DNA of 64,000 nucleotides from Pseudomonas sp. Root71 (GCF_001429045.1 NZ_LMHY01000012.1:296753-360752); one strand, 5' to 3'. Shown: positions 43,569 through 53,910, numbered from the stretch's first letter. The notes: generated by a model not told the origin, from the letters alone. Translations and numbers: made by a program.

Positions 43569-44477
43569 GTGATCACTTCCCGCCTTCGCACCCTGCGTGA
43601 CCATATCCGTTGGGCCGTCAGCCGCTTCCATGGGGAGGATCTGTTTTTCGGCCACGGTACCGACAATGCCTGGGACGAAGCCCGGCAATTGGTGTTGGGC
43701 GCGCTGCACCTGCCGTGGGAAATCGCCGATAGCTACCTCGACTGCAATCTGGAAGAAGACGAAGTGGTTCACCTGCAGCTTTTGCTCAAGCGCCGCATCG
43801 AAGATCGGGTGCCGACCGCTTACCTGCTGGGTGAGGCCTGGTTCTGCGGCATGTCGTTCATCGTCGATGAGCGCGTGCTGATCCCGCGTTCACCCATTGG
43901 CGAGCTGATTGAAAATCGTTTTACCCCGTGGCTGGCCAACGAGCCGGCGCGAATTCTCGACCTGTGCACCGGCTCCGGCTGCATCGGCATCGCTTGCGCC
44001 TACGAGTTCCAGCATGCCGAAGTGGTGCTGGCCGACCTGTCGTTCGAAGCGCTGGAAGTGGCCAACCAGAACATCGAGCGCCATGGCGTCGATGAGCGTG
44101 TGTACACGGTGCAGGGCGACGGCTTCGAAGGCTTGCCGGGTCAGCGTTTCGACCTGATCGTGTCGAACCCGCCCTACGTCGACGCAGAAGATTTCGCCGA
44201 CATGCCGGACGAATACCAGCACGAACCGGAGCTGGGCCTGGCCTGCGGTGATGACGGTTTGAACCTGGTGCGACGCATGCTCGCCGAGGCGGCGGATCAT
44301 CTGACCGAGAAGGGCTTGCTGATTGTCGAAGTGGGCAACAGCCAGGTGCACGTCGAGGCGCTGTACCCGGAAGTGGACTTCGCCTGGCTGGAGTTCGAGC
44401 GTGGCGGCCATGGTGTGTTCATGCTCAGCGCGCAGCAGTGCCGGGAGCATCAGGCGTTGTTCGTTTCCCGCATTTAA
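43569..44477 (+). CDS. prmB: ribosomal protein L3 glutamine methyltransferase PrmB
   Basis: The 302-residue enzyme methylates a glutamine in ribosomal protein L3. The SAM-binding [11 protein letters not shown] (about 136-147) and catalytic NPPY (about 199-202, [11 protein letters not shown]) are intact. The N-terminal PrmC-like domain is present. It is followed in order by a conserved gene, an alpha/beta hydrolase and aroC, as in other Pseudomonas. Confidence 0.95.
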   Translation: MITSRLRTLRDHIRWAVSRFHGEDLFFGHGTDNAWDEARQLVLGALHLPWEIADSYLDCNLEEDEVVHLQLLLKRRIEDRVPTAYLLGEAWFCGMSFIVDERVLIPRSPIGELIENRFTPWLANEPARILDLCTGSGCIGIACAYEFQHAEVVLADLSFEALEVANQNIERHGVDERVYTVQGDGFEGLPGQRFDLIVSNPPYVDAEDFADMPDEYQHEPELGLACGDDGLNLVRRMLAEAADHLTEKGLLIVEVGNSQVHVEALYPEVDFAWLEFERGGHGVFMLSAQQCREHQALFVSRI

Positions 44478-44481
44478 AAAG

Positions 44482-44559
44482 CAAAAGATCGCAGCCTGCG
44501 GCAGCTCCTACATGGAATGCGTATTCCTGTAGGAGCTGCCGCAGGCTGCGATCTTTTGA
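44482..44559. repeat. REP pair, family A
   Basis: Perfect inverted family-A units of about 30 bases separated by 16 bases between convergent genes. Confidence 0.92.
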
Positions 44560-44560
44560 T

Positions 44561-45352
44561 TCAACGGTGCGTAGCAATCCAGATCAGCAGCCCCGCCTGA
44601 AACACCGCAAACGCCACCAGGCAGGTGATGGTGAATCGCAGCCCGGCGTCTTCGCGTTTGTACTTGCTGACTTTCTCTTCGTGTTTCTTGAGTTTGACTT
44701 CCTGCTCGGCCAGGTTCTGCTCGGCTTGCTGGAGCATCTGCGCCGCCTCGAGAATTTCCACGACCTGCAGTTTTTCGCTGTTCCACTCGCCAGAGAGGTC
44801 GCCGACCTTGACCGCCTTGACGCTGCCTTTCAAATGCTGGGCATCGGCATACACCACGTCGAACCCATGCACGCGCAAAAAATGATCGCGACGCAAGCGG
44901 GTGTCTTCGTTCAGTGCATCCTTGTTGTTCAGGTCAAAGCCGTCGACGGTGTAGGTCGGCCAGCGCTTCTTTGCCCAGTTGATGCCCTGGGCCGCCATGT
45001 AGCGGCCAATGCCACGGTTCAGCGGTTCAATCTGCAATCCGCTTTCCGGTCCGAAATGCACGCGTTTTTCGGCGTGATCGACCCACACGTCCAGATGATT
45101 CTGCTCCTTGCGTACGCGCTGGCCGGGCAGGGTGATGCTCATGCGCATCAGGCTGTGCGCCTTGTCGTTGCGCTCGGCATAGCCTAATTCGACAAAGCGC
45201 AATGGGCGCCCGCCAGTGTTGCGGTCAGTCTGCAGCGGCGCCAGACGGAGCATCTTGTGGTGCTCGACGTGGACGTCCGCCCAGGGTAGCTCGACCGCTG
45301 GCGGTGCGTCTTTTTCAGCGCTGGTGTCGGGTGAAGTCTGGGTGTCAGTCAT
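44561..45352 (-). CDS. conserved protein with coiled coil and C-terminal membrane anchor
   Basis: I do not recognise the 263-residue product. A proline-rich N-terminus (1-25) is followed by a mixed domain (30-180), a coiled coil rich in Glu, Gln, Lys (about 195-235, QMLQQAEQNLAEQEVKLKK) and one hydrophobic C-terminal segment (about 242-259). It is likely membrane-tethered with the body in the cytosol. The same place holds a conserved gene in P. aeruginosa, to my knowledge uncharacterised. Confidence 0.78.
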   Translation of the reverse strand: MTDTQTSPDTSAEKDAPPAVELPWADVHVEHHKMLRLAPLQTDRNTGGRPLRFVELGYAERNDKAHSLMRMSITLPGQRVRKEQNHLDVWVDHAEKRVHFGPESGLQIEPLNRGIGRYMAAQGINWAKKRWPTYTVDGFDLNNKDALNEDTRLRRDHFLRVHGFDVVYADAQHLKGSVKAVKVGDLSGEWNSEKLQVVEILEAAQMLQQAEQNLAEQEVKLKKHEEKVSKYKREDAGLRFTITCLVAFAVFQAGLLIWIATHR

Positions 45353-45379
45353 AACGGCGAGATCCTGTCCAAGCTCAGC

Positions 45380-45407
45380 TTGTCGCCAACCAATGTGTTG
45401 GCGACAA
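45380..45407. repeat. perfect 11-bp stem-loop
   Basis: TTGTCGCCAAC and GTTGGCGACAA enclose CAATGT. There is no T tail on either strand. It lies between the alpha/beta hydrolase and the conserved gene. Confidence 0.65.
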
Positions 45408-45440
45408 AGGCTTATCGGCCGTTTTTTTCAAGACTGGAGG

Positions 45441-46394
45441 TTAACTGGCGCGAAGTCCGTCAATAAAACCGAGGATTCGCGTGCCCAGTTCCGCCGCCAG
45501 GGGTAACTGCGGGTCTTTATAGGAGGCCATCTGGCGTTTGACGTCGTTGGGCACGATGCGCATGACGTGGTTCATGCCCTCGATCAGCGCCAGTTCGGCG
45601 TCCGGTTTGGCCGCCTTGAGCAGCCTTGCGTCATTGACGCCGACCTGGATGTCGTTGCTGCCCTGGATGATCAGTGCTGGCATCTTCAGCTTGGCAAATG
45701 CCGTGGCCGGGTCCTGGCGGAACAGGGAAATCAGGTAAGGCTGCACGCTCGGGCGGAAAATCGCCTGCAAGGGTGGCGGCACATTGTCGTCGGGTTTCCC
45801 GGCCTTGAGGCTGTCGAGCAATTCATTGCTGCGCAGCATCAACGGTGGTGGCAGGCGATTGCCCAGTTGCTCGCGAATGACCTGATCCACTGGCCTTGCG
45901 CTGCCCGAGACAGAAATCACCGCGTCGGCATCGATGTCCGGCGCAGCGAGGCTGGCGATCAAGGCGCCTTCGCTGTGACCCAGCACGATCAACTGGCCGA
46001 AACGCGGATCGGTCTTGAGCTTGCGGCCCCAGGCCTGAGCGTCGGCCACATAGGCGTCCACCGTCAGATTGCGTTCATCCGGGGTTGCCGCCAGGCTTGC
46101 GGCCACGCCGCGCTTGTCGTAGCGCACGCTGGCGATGTTGTGTTTGGCCAGCACCCAGGCCAGACGCTTGAGGCTGTCATTGCGCCCGCCGTCGGTGTTG
46201 TTTCCGTCACGGTCCGTAGGGCCGGAACCGGAAATGATCAGCACAACCGGCACTCGATTGTCGGACTTTGGCAGCAACAATGAGCCGAAAAGCTCGCCGG
46301 TGCCGGTATCCAGGGTGATCGGTCGTTGCAGGACAGTCGCCTGGGCGAAGCCGGAAATCATTGTAAGGCTCAAGGCTAGAACTCGCAGCATCAT
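45441..46394 (-). CDS. secreted alpha/beta hydrolase
   Basis: The 317-residue protein has a signal peptide (MMLRVLALSLTMISGFAQA, cleaved near 19) and an alpha/beta hydrolase fold with Ser141 in GHSEG and an oxyanion-related SGSGPTDRDGN stretch, as in prolyl oligopeptidase-like peptidases or esterases. It is periplasmic. ATG at 46394 (or 46391) is chosen; the longer frame reaches the aroC promoter. It is divergent from aroC. Confidence 0.85.
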   Translation of the reverse strand: MMLRVLALSLTMISGFAQATVLQRPITLDTGTGELFGSLLLPKSDNRVPVVLIISGSGPTDRDGNNTDGGRNDSLKRLAWVLAKHNIASVRYDKRGVAASLAATPDERNLTVDAYVADAQAWGRKLKTDPRFGQLIVLGHSEGALIASLAAPDIDADAVISVSGSARPVDQVIREQLGNRLPPPLMLRSNELLDSLKAGKPDDNVPPPLQAIFRPSVQPYLISLFRQDPATAFAKLKMPALIIQGSNDIQVGVNDARLLKAAKPDAELALIEGMNHVMRIVPNDVKRQMASYKDPQLPLAAELGTRILGFIDGLRAS

Positions 46395-46522
46395 CGCGCC
46401 ATCATCAAGAAGATGCCGGTTGGACTCACAGGCACCCATAAGGTTCGAGGATGAACTACTTGGGTAGCCTGCGTATACTGGCGCGCATTACGTATTCAGG
46501 TTCATTTCACGGAGCGTCCTGC

Positions 46523-47614
46523 ATGTCCGGCAATACCTACGGCAAGCTGTTCACTGTCACCACCGCGGGCGAAAGCCATGGCCCGGCGTTGGTCGCCATT
46601 GTCGATGGCTGCCCGCCGGGGCTGGAGATATCCCTTGAGGATCTGCAGCGTGACCTGGACCGCCGCAAGCCCGGCACCAGCCGCCACACGACCCAGCGCC
46701 AGGAAGCCGACGAAGTCGAAATCCTCTCCGGCGTGTTCGAAGGCCGCACCACCGGTTGCGCCATCGGCCTGTTGATCCGCAATACCGACCAAAAGTCCAA
46801 GGACTACTCGGCGATCAAGGATCTGTTCCGCCCGGCCCATGCCGACTACACCTACCACCACAAGTACGGCGAGCGTGATTATCGCGGCGGCGGCCGCAGT
46901 TCGGCCCGCGAAACCGCGATGCGCGTCGCGGCCGGTGCGATTGCGAAAAAATACCTGGCCAGCCAGGGCATCGTCATTCGCGGCTACATGAGCCAGCTGG
47001 GGCCGATTGAAATCCCGTTCAAGACCTGGGAATCGGTCGAGCAGAACGCCTTCTTCAGCCCGGACCCGGACAAGGTGCCGGAACTGGAAGCCTACATGGA
47101 CCAGTTGCGCCGGGACCAGGACTCGGTCGGCGCGAAGATTACAGTGGTCGCCGAAGGCGTGATGCCGGGCCTGGGCGAGCCGATCTTCGACCGTCTCGAC
47201 GCCGAACTGGCCCATGCGCTGATGAGCATCAACGCGGTCAAGGGCGTGGAAATCGGCTCCGGTTTCGCCAGTGTCGCCCAGCGTGGCACCGAGCACCGCG
47301 ATGAAATGACCCCGGAAGGTTTCCTCAGCAACAATGCGGGCGGCATTCTCGGCGGTATTTCCTCCGGTCAGCCCATCGTTGCGCACCTGGCGCTGAAGCC
47401 GACATCGAGCATCACCACACCGGGTCGTTCCATCGACATCCATGGCAACCCGGTGGAAGTGATCACCAAGGGCCGTCACGATCCGTGCGTGGGCATCCGC
47501 GCCACGCCGATTGCCGAGGCGATGATGGCCATCGTGCTGATGGATCACCTGCTGCGCCACCGTGGGCAGAACGCCGATGTGCGTGTGAGCACGCCGGTGC
47601 TGGGTCAGCTGTAA
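46523..47614 (+). CDS. aroC: chorismate synthase
   Basis: The 363-residue enzyme makes chorismate from EPSP, the last shikimate-pathway step, and needs reduced FMN. Family markers are [14 protein letters not shown] (16-29), [14 protein letters not shown] and [18 protein letters not shown] at 46523 with a GGAG site 9 bases before is used; the upstream frame extension is not. The next gene begins 29 bases after. Confidence 0.97.
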   Translation: MSGNTYGKLFTVTTAGESHGPALVAIVDGCPPGLEISLEDLQRDLDRRKPGTSRHTTQRQEADEVEILSGVFEGRTTGCAIGLLIRNTDQKSKDYSAIKDLFRPAHADYTYHHKYGERDYRGGGRSSARETAMRVAAGAIAKKYLASQGIVIRGYMSQLGPIEIPFKTWESVEQNAFFSPDPDKVPELEAYMDQLRRDQDSVGAKITVVAEGVMPGLGEPIFDRLDAELAHALMSINAVKGVEIGSGFASVAQRGTEHRDEMTPEGFLSNNAGGILGGISSGQPIVAHLALKPTSSITTPGRSIDIHGNPVEVITKGRHDPCVGIRATPIAEAMMAIVLMDHLLRHRGQNADVRVSTPVLGQL

Positions 47615-47643
47615 ATGGCTGGCATCATGGTCGCAGCCGTCTG

Positions 47644-48795
47644 ATGGCGACTGCGGCGCTCCCGTACTGGCGGCTCTCCAGTTTCTATCTGTTCTATTTT
47701 GCCTTGCTCGGTTCGACAGCGCCGTTTCTGGCGCTGTACTTCGATCACCTGGGGTTCAGCGCCGCGCGCATCGGCGAGTTGGTGGCGATCCCGATGCTGA
47801 TGCGCTGTGTGGCGCCGAACATCTGGGGCTGGCTGGGCGACTACACCGGTCGGCGGCTGACCATCGTGCGCATCGGCGCGGTGTGCACGCTGCTGACCTT
47901 TTCGCTGATTTTCGTCAGCAAGACCTACGCCTGGCTGGCGATGGTCATGGCCTTGCATGCGTTCTTCTGGCACGCGGTGTTGCCGCAGTTCGAAGTCATC
48001 ACCCTGGCGCACTTGCAGGGCCAGACCTCGCGCTACAGCCAGATTCGCCTGTGGGGCTCGATCGGTTTCATCATCACCGTGGTCGCGCTGGGCCGTTTGT
48101 TCGAATGGCTGAGCCTGGATATCTACCCGGTGGCGCTGGTGCTGATCCTGGCCGGCATCGTGGTCAGCAGTCTGTGGGTGCCTAACGCGCAACCGATTCA
48201 GGGTGAACGGTTGACCGGGGAGGGATTCCTCCAGCAACTGCGCAACCCCGGTGTGTTGGCGTTTTACGGCTGCGTGGCGCTGATGCAAATGAGCCACGGG
48301 CCGTATTACACGTTCTTGACATTGCACCTTGAACACCTGGGTTACAGCCGGGGCGTGATCGGCATGCTCTGGGCGGTCGGCGTGGTCGCTGAAGTTTTGA
48401 TGTTTCTGGCCATGAGCAAGATCCTCGCGCGGTTTTCCTTGCGCCGGGTGCTGATGGCGAGTTTTCTGCTGGCGGCGTTACGCTGGTTGCTGCTCGGGTC
48501 GTTGGCCGAATTCCTTTGGGTATTGCTGTTTGCCCAGGTGCTGCACGCGGCGACATTCGGCAGCTTTCACGCCGCTGCCATTTCATTCGTGCAACGTAGC
48601 TTCGGCGCGCGCCAGCAAGGCCAGGGCCAGGCGCTGTATGCCGCGTTGGCCGGCACCGGCGGTGCGTTGGGCGCTTTGTATTCCGGCTACAGCTGGAATG
48701 CCCTCGGCGCGGCATGGACCTTTAGTATTGCCAGTCTCGCAGCCGTCGCGGCTGCCGTTATCATTGCCACACGTATGCAAGAGGACAGGCCATGA
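47644..48795 (+). CDS. MFS transporter (HcaT-like) linked to mtnBDC
   Basis: The 383-residue MFS protein has 12 predicted helices and an early GDYTGRR loop (about 65-71) typical of the 3-phenylpropionate/HcaT group. The ribosome site is weak, so it may depend on translation of aroC. Its stop overlaps mtnB by four bases. The transporter is in the same place in P. aeruginosa. A link with methylthioribose is possible but unproven. Confidence 0.88.
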   Translation: MATAALPYWRLSSFYLFYFALLGSTAPFLALYFDHLGFSAARIGELVAIPMLMRCVAPNIWGWLGDYTGRRLTIVRIGAVCTLLTFSLIFVSKTYAWLAMVMALHAFFWHAVLPQFEVITLAHLQGQTSRYSQIRLWGSIGFIITVVALGRLFEWLSLDIYPVALVLILAGIVVSSLWVPNAQPIQGERLTGEGFLQQLRNPGVLAFYGCVALMQMSHGPYYTFLTLHLEHLGYSRGVIGMLWAVGVVAEVLMFLAMSKILARFSLRRVLMASFLLAALRWLLLGSLAEFLWVLLFAQVLHAATFGSFHAAAISFVQRSFGARQQGQGQALYAALAGTGGALGALYSGYSWNALGAAWTFSIASLAAVAAAVIIATRMQEDRP

Positions 48796-49412
48796 GCCTT
48801 ACCCGTGAACAACTCGCCCAGGAAATCATCGACGCCGGGCGTTTTCTGTATGGCCGCGGCTGGTCGCCGGCCACCAGCAGCAATTACTCGACCCGCCTGT
48901 CGCCGACCGAAGCCTTGCTGACCGTCTCCGGCAAGCACAAGGGACAACTGGGCATGGACGATGTGCTGGCCACCGACCTGTCGGGCAACAGCCTGGAGCC
49001 GGGCAAGAAACCGTCCGCCGAAACCCTGCTGCACACCCAACTCTACAGCTGGCGCCCGGAGATCGGTGCGGTGCTGCACACCCACTCGGTGAACGCCACC
49101 GTGCTGTCGCGCCTGACGTCGCAAGACTTCATCGAGTTCGAAGACTACGAACTGCAAAAGGCCTTCAGCGGTGTGACGACCCACGAATCCCGGGTGCGCG
49201 TGCCGATTTTCGACAACGACCAGGACATTGCGCGCCTGGCCGCCAAGGTGCAGCCTTGGCTCGACGCCCATCCCGATTGCGTCGGTTACCTGATTCGCGG
49301 CCATGGCCTGTACACCTGGGGCGCGCGCATGAGCGATGCCCTGCGGCAGATCGAGGCCTTTGAATTTTTGTTCGAGTGCGAGTTGAAGATGCGCTCGCTC
49401 TTTAAAGCATGA
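48792..49412 (+). CDS. mtnB: methylthioribulose-1-phosphate dehydratase MtnB
   Basis: The 206-residue class II aldolase-fold enzyme dehydrates methylthioribulose 1-phosphate in methionine salvage. Zinc ligands are His96 and His98 in LHTHSVN and a later His in RGHGLYTWG. It starts inside the MFS stop (ATGA). Confidence 0.95.
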   Translation: MSLTREQLAQEIIDAGRFLYGRGWSPATSSNYSTRLSPTEALLTVSGKHKGQLGMDDVLATDLSGNSLEPGKKPSAETLLHTQLYSWRPEIGAVLHTHSVNATVLSRLTSQDFIEFEDYELQKAFSGVTTHESRVRVPIFDNDQDIARLAAKVQPWLDAHPDCVGYLIRGHGLYTWGARMSDALRQIEAFEFLFECELKMRSLFKA

Positions 49413-49432
49413 ACCGTTAAGGAGTTGCCCAG

Positions 49433-49978
49433 ATGAGCAGCCTGTCCGTCTATCACGTTTCCAGTCCTGAAATCCCCAACAAGGTGCTGACCCATTTCGA
49501 AGACATCGCCTCGACCCTGGCCGAGCAGGGCGTTCGTTTCGACCGCTGGCAAGCGGCGGCGAAGATCCAGCCGGGCGCCAGCCAGGAAGAAGTGATCGCC
49601 GCCTACCAGGAGCAGATCGACAAGCTGATGACCGAGCACGGTTACGTCACTGTCGACGTGATCAGCCTCAACAGCGATCACCCGCAAAAAGCCGAACTGC
49701 GTGCCAAGTTCCTCGACGAACATCGCCATGGCGAAGATGAAGTACGATTTTTCGTCGCTGGCCGTGGCCTGTTTACCCTGCACATCGACGATTACGTCTA
49801 CGCGGTGCTGTGTGAGAAAAACGACCTGATCTCGGTGCCAGCCGGAACCAAGCACTGGTTCGACATGGGCGAACATCCGCATTTCGTCGCGATCCGTCTG
49901 TTCAACAACCCGGAAGGTTGGGTAGCCAATTTCACCGGCGAAGACATCGCCAGCCAATTCCCGCGCCTGGAGGACTGA
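49433..49978 (+). CDS. mtnD: acireductone dioxygenase MtnD
   Basis: The 181-residue cupin oxidises acireductone to the keto-acid precursor of methionine (iron form) or to CO and methylthiopropionate (nickel form). Metal ligands are His97, His99 and Glu103 in EHRHGEDE and His141 in TKHW. A GGAG site precedes it; the order mtnB-mtnD-mtnC is common in Pseudomonas. Confidence 0.95.
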   Translation: MSSLSVYHVSSPEIPNKVLTHFEDIASTLAEQGVRFDRWQAAAKIQPGASQEEVIAAYQEQIDKLMTEHGYVTVDVISLNSDHPQKAELRAKFLDEHRHGEDEVRFFVAGRGLFTLHIDDYVYAVLCEKNDLISVPAGTKHWFDMGEHPHFVAIRLFNNPEGWVANFTGEDIASQFPRLED

Positions 49979-49982
49979 GTCG

Positions 49983-50666
49983 ATGCCGATCAAAGCGATT
50001 CTCACCGACATCGAAGGCACCACCAGCGCGGTGAGTTTTGTGTTCGACGTGCTGTTTCCCTACGCTGCCAAACACTTGCCGGCATTTGTCCGTCAGCACG
50101 CCGAGCGCGCCGATGTGGCAGAGCAACTGGCTGCCGTGCGCCGCGACGGCAACGAACCGAACGCCGACGTCGAGCGGGTCATCGAGATCCTGTTGGGCTG
50201 GATCGCTGAAGACCGCAAGGCCACGCCGTTGAAGGCGTTGCAGGGCATGGTCTGGGAACAGGGCTATCAGGCCGGGCAGTTGAAGGGGCATGTGTACCCG
50301 GACGCCGTTGACGCACTCAAGCGCTGGCATCGGGACGGCTTTCAACTGTTTGTTTACTCGTCCGGCTCGATCCAGGCCCAGCGGTTGATCTTCGGCTGCT
50401 CGGAGGCAGGGGATCTCACGCCGTTGTTCAGTGGTTACTTCGATACGACGTCAGGGCCCAAGCGCGAGGCGCAGTCCTACGCCAACATCAGCCAGGCGAT
50501 CAGCATTGAGGCGGGGCAGATCCTGTTTCTGTCGGACATCGTCGAAGAGCTCGACGCGGCGCGCACGGCGGGGATGGCTACGTGCGGGCTGGCTCGCGAG
50601 GGTGGGGAACTGGCGGGGCATGTCACCGTGGACAGCTTTGCGCGGATCGATCCTTCAGCGTTCTAA
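49983..50666 (+). CDS. mtnC: acireductone synthase (enolase-phosphatase) MtnC
   Basis: The 227-residue HAD enzyme acts twice: it enolises and then dephosphorylates 2,3-diketo-5-methylthiopentyl phosphate. HAD motif I is TDIEGTTS (8-15), motif II YSSGS and motif [13 protein letters not shown]. It starts four bases after mtnD and ends the operon. The pathway genes mtnA and mtnN are not in this window. Confidence 0.95.
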   Translation: MPIKAILTDIEGTTSAVSFVFDVLFPYAAKHLPAFVRQHAERADVAEQLAAVRRDGNEPNADVERVIEILLGWIAEDRKATPLKALQGMVWEQGYQAGQLKGHVYPDAVDALKRWHRDGFQLFVYSSGSIQAQRLIFGCSEAGDLTPLFSGYFDTTSGPKREAQSYANISQAISIEAGQILFLSDIVEELDAARTAGMATCGLAREGGELAGHVTVDSFARIDPSAF

Positions 50667-50679
50667 ACACCGGACAACC

Positions 50680-50784
50680 TGTGGGAGCGGCGGTGCGGCG
50701 ATCCGACTTGCTCGCGAAGAGGGCGTGTCAGTCAACATCAACGTTGAATGACACGCCCTCTTCGCGAGCAAGCCCGCTCCCACA
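50680..50784. repeat. REP pair, family B variant with a 16-base extra stretch
   Basis: The right arm is a normal family-B unit. The left arm carries an extra CGGTGCGGCGATCCGA between GTGGGAGCGG and CTTGCTCGCGAAGA. The same extended arm is found at 54889 and 56033. Confidence 0.88.
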
Positions 50785-50800
50785 TTTTTTTCTCATTTTT

Positions 50801-51079
50801 TTATAGTGAGTGATAGGTCGGCAGCGCAAACCGTTGCTGGCTCTGCAGCATGGAAATCTGCGGCAGTTCACTGGCTTGTTCGGCGAGGTCGCGGCGAATC
50901 GCACTGATGACCCACGTCAGTTGGTCGCCATTGTGCAACTGCTGGTAGGAAATCGAACGCTTGAACACTTTGCCTTCGCCGCCGCTGAGGGTCAGCAGGA
51001 TCCCACCGTCAGGGCGGGCCTGGGTGGTGACTTCGAAGTTGGAGAACAGGGACGAAAATTTTTCCTGAATCAGGTTCAT
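50801..51079 (-). CDS. DUF3509 family protein
   Basis: The 92-residue protein fits the small Pseudomonas-restricted DUF3509 family (MNLIQEKFSSLFSNFEVTTQ..., with LSGGEGKVFKRSIS). No function is known. ATG at 51079 fits the family start; an upstream ATG at 51115 is possible. The bases 51080-51449 upstream contain no other gene, only a 13-base direct repeat. Confidence 0.82.
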   Translation of the reverse strand: MNLIQEKFSSLFSNFEVTTQARPDGGILLTLSGGEGKVFKRSISYQQLHNGDQLTWVISAIRRDLAEQASELPQISMLQSQQRFALPTYHSL

Positions 51080-51320
51080 GTCTTTCAGCTCCGTTAGCTC
51101 TTGAATGGCAAGCATACGGAGAGGGTTGCAGTGATTGTGCCAGCCTTGGTTTTCTATAAATCAATATATAAAACAACAAGTTAGTATCGTTGGTGATTTT
51201 TGCTTTCGTGCATTCTGCATGAACGGCCATCGTGCATCCTGCATTTTGCGCGGTCGCTCGGCGATTCGATGGAACCATTGCGTGTGCGAGGGTTCACGAT
51301 TGGCCCTGTATCAACCGCGG

Positions 51321-51346
51321 ATCAAGATCGCAGATCAAGATCGCAG
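51321..51346. repeat. 13-base tandem repeat
   Basis: ATCAAGATCGCAG occurs twice in a row, in the gap between the DUF3509 gene and the acyl-CoA synthetase gene, about 100 bases before the synthetase start. Confidence 0.7.
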
Positions 51347-51449
51347 ATACAAAACATTTCAAAAACCGCGTGTACAGCTCAAGAACCGTTGACGTATTTT
51401 CGGGCTCAGTCATCGCAGCCCGACAATAAAAAGATCGAACGGGAGCAAC

Positions 51450-53288
51450 ATGAGTCGCACGTCGAACGACACGATTACCTGGGGCATGATGCTCCGCAAG
51501 CTGCCTTCCATTGCCAAGGCCATCCCCCGGGTGGTGAAGGGCATGAAGGCCGCCAACGTCAAGGACCCGACCCAAGCGTGTGGTTTGGGCTGGAGTTTCG
51601 AGCAAGCCACGTTGCGTAACCCGGATGGCCCGGCGCTGTTGCAAGGCGACGTAATGCTCAGTTACTCCGAGGTCAACCAATGGGCCAATCGCATCGCCCA
51701 TCACCTGATCGGCCAAGGCATCGGCAAGGGGGATGTGGTGGCGGTCTTCATCGAGAACCGCCCGGAACTGCTGGTGACCATACTGGCGGTGGCCAAGGTC
51801 GGCGCAATCAGTGCGCTGCTCAATACCTCCCAGACCCGCGACACCCTGGTGCACAGTGTGAATCTGGTGGCGCCGGCGGCGATCATTGTCGGTGAGGAGT
51901 TGGTCCCGGCGTACCTCGGAGTGCGTGACCGGGTGTCGATCAAGGCTGACCGAACCTGGTTCGTCGCCGATCAGGACACCTCGCGCCAACCGGGTATCGC
52001 GCCTGAAGGTTTCATCAACCTGATGACCGTCAGTCTCGACGATGGCAGCGACAACCCGGCCAGCAGCCGGCAGATTTTCTTTGATGATCCCTGCTTTTAT
52101 ATTTACACCTCGGGCACCACGGGGTTGCCCAAGGCGGGCGTGTTCAAGCACGGACGCTGGATGCGCAGTTCGGCGAGCTTCGGCATGATCGCCCTGGACA
52201 TGCGCCCCGACGATGTCGTCTATTGCACTTTGCCGCTGTACCACGCCACGGGCCTTTGCGTGTGCTGGGGTTCGGCCGTCAGTGGTGCCAGCGGGTTCGC
52301 CATCCGCCGCAAATTCAGCGCCAGTCAGTTCTGGAACGATGCGCGCAAGTACCGGGCGACCACCATCGGTTATGTCGGCGAATTGTGCCGCTACCTGGTC
52401 GATCAACCGTCCAGCGCCGACGACAGCCGGCACGATGTGAAGAAAATGATCGGCAACGGCTTGCGGCCCGGCGCCTGGAACGAGTTCAAGACCCGCTTTG
52501 CGGTCAATCACATCTGCGAGCTGTACGCCGCCAGCGACGGCAACATCGGTTTCACCAACATTCTCAATTTCGACAACACCATCGGTTTTTCCCTGATGTC
52601 CTGGGAGCTGGTTGCGTACGACCACGACAGCGGCGCGCCGATTCGTCAGGCCAATGGCCTGATGCGCAAGGTCGCCAAGGGCGAGCAGGGGTTGTTGCTG
52701 GCAAAAATCGACGACAAGGCACCCCTGGACGGCTACACCGATCCGCAGAAAACCGCCAAGGTTGTGCTTGAGGATGTGTTCGAAAAGGGCGACCGCTACT
52801 TCAACACCGGCGACCTGTTGCGCAACATCGGCTTTGGGCATGCGCAGTTTGTCGACCGCCTGGGCGACACCTACCGCTGGAAGGGCGAAAACGTCTCGAC
52901 CACGGAGGTCGAAAATATCCTCCTGCAACACCCGCTTATTTCCGAAGCCGTGGCCTATGGCGTGGAAATCCGCAACACCAATGGCCGGGCCGGGATGGCG
53001 GCGATTACCCCGGCCGAATCCCTGGCAACCCTGGATTTCAGCGAGCTGCTGGCCTTCGCCCGCGAGCAAATGCCGGCCTATGCGGTGCCGTTGTTCCTGC
53101 GGGTGAAAGTGAAAATGGAAACCACCGGGACGTTCAAATATCAGAAGACCCGACTCAAGGACGAGGCCTTCGACCCGGGTAAAACCGGCGATGATCCGAT
53201 CTATGCCTGGCTGCCGGGGACGCAGACTTACGTGCAGGTCACGGAGCAGTTGTTGTCCGACATTCATGACGGCAAGTACCGCTATTGA
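51450..53288 (+). CDS. long-chain acyl-CoA synthetase (AMP-binding family)
   Basis: The 612-residue AMP-dependent ligase activates fatty acids as CoA esters. The ATP-binding motif YTSGTTGLPKA (about 215-225) is intact, along with the later GDRYFNTGDLLR and YRWKGENVSTTEVE. The N-terminal stretch (1-40) is short and basic. It resembles the very-long-chain/FATP-like subgroup, judged from residues around FKHGRWMR; substrate length cannot be read. GGGAGCA precedes the start. Confidence 0.9.
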   Translation: MSRTSNDTITWGMMLRKLPSIAKAIPRVVKGMKAANVKDPTQACGLGWSFEQATLRNPDGPALLQGDVMLSYSEVNQWANRIAHHLIGQGIGKGDVVAVFIENRPELLVTILAVAKVGAISALLNTSQTRDTLVHSVNLVAPAAIIVGEELVPAYLGVRDRVSIKADRTWFVADQDTSRQPGIAPEGFINLMTVSLDDGSDNPASSRQIFFDDPCFYIYTSGTTGLPKAGVFKHGRWMRSSASFGMIALDMRPDDVVYCTLPLYHATGLCVCWGSAVSGASGFAIRRKFSASQFWNDARKYRATTIGYVGELCRYLVDQPSSADDSRHDVKKMIGNGLRPGAWNEFKTRFAVNHICELYAASDGNIGFTNILNFDNTIGFSLMSWELVAYDHDSGAPIRQANGLMRKVAKGEQGLLLAKIDDKAPLDGYTDPQKTAKVVLEDVFEKGDRYFNTGDLLRNIGFGHAQFVDRLGDTYRWKGENVSTTEVENILLQHPLISEAVAYGVEIRNTNGRAGMAAITPAESLATLDFSELLAFAREQMPAYAVPLFLRVKVKMETTGTFKYQKTRLKDEAFDPGKTGDDPIYAWLPGTQTYVQVTEQLLSDIHDGKYRY

Positions 53289-53385
53289 ATCTGGCTATGG
53301 CGGCCCATGAGAAAAAACAAGTGACAGTGCCGGGGGCGCTCGGGAAACTGTCGGCTTTTACGAATGACAGAAAAGGGAGTGCCCA

Positions 53386-53904
53386 ATGTCAGACAAAAGC
53401 CGCCAGATGACCCCCGAAGAAGCCGCCGAATTCACCGAACAGGTATTCAACAAGGCACGGGAGGGCGATGCGGCGATGATGGCCGCGCTGCTGACCAAGG
53501 GTTTACCGCCGAACCTGCGTAACCACAAGGGCGATACCTTGCTGATGCTGGCCGCGTATCACGGTCACGTGGACACGGTAAAAGTCCTGCTGGAGCACAA
53601 GGCCGACCCGGAGATCCGCAACGACAACGGCCAGAGCCCGATTGCCGGCGCCGCCTTCAAGGGCGACCTGGCGATAATCAAGGCCTTGGTCGACGGTGGC
53701 GCGCAGGTTGAAGGCTCGTCCTTCGATGGCCGCACGGCGCTGATGATGGCGGCAATGTTCAATCGCGTCGAAGTGGTCGACTACCTGATCAGCAAGGGCG
53801 CCGACCCGAAAGCCAAGGACGCCAATGGCATCACTGCGCTGGAGGCGGCTAAAACCATGGGCGCTTCCGATACCGTTGCGCAGCTTGAGAAGCTGATTGG
53901 CTGA
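53386..53904 (+). CDS. ankyrin repeat protein
   Basis: The 172-residue protein has four ankyrin repeats (about 45-75, 77-107, 109-139, 141-170), seen as DTLLMLAAYHGHVDTVKVLLEHKADP, SPIAGAAFKGDLAIIKALVDGGA, TALMMAAMFNRVEVVDYLISKGAD and ITALEAAKTMGAS. There is no signal peptide, so it is cytosolic. Partner unknown. GGGAG precedes it. Confidence 0.92.
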   Translation: MSDKSRQMTPEEAAEFTEQVFNKAREGDAAMMAALLTKGLPPNLRNHKGDTLLMLAAYHGHVDTVKVLLEHKADPEIRNDNGQSPIAGAAFKGDLAIIKALVDGGAQVEGSSFDGRTALMMAAMFNRVEVVDYLISKGADPKAKDANGITALEAAKTMGASDTVAQLEKLIG

Positions 53905-53910
53905 TTGCTT

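Noticed and set aside
51294..53267. 657-codon minus-strand frame over the acyl-CoA synthetase
   Set aside because: The plus-strand frame has the AMP-binding motif and a ribosome site; the minus frame is its GC shadow.
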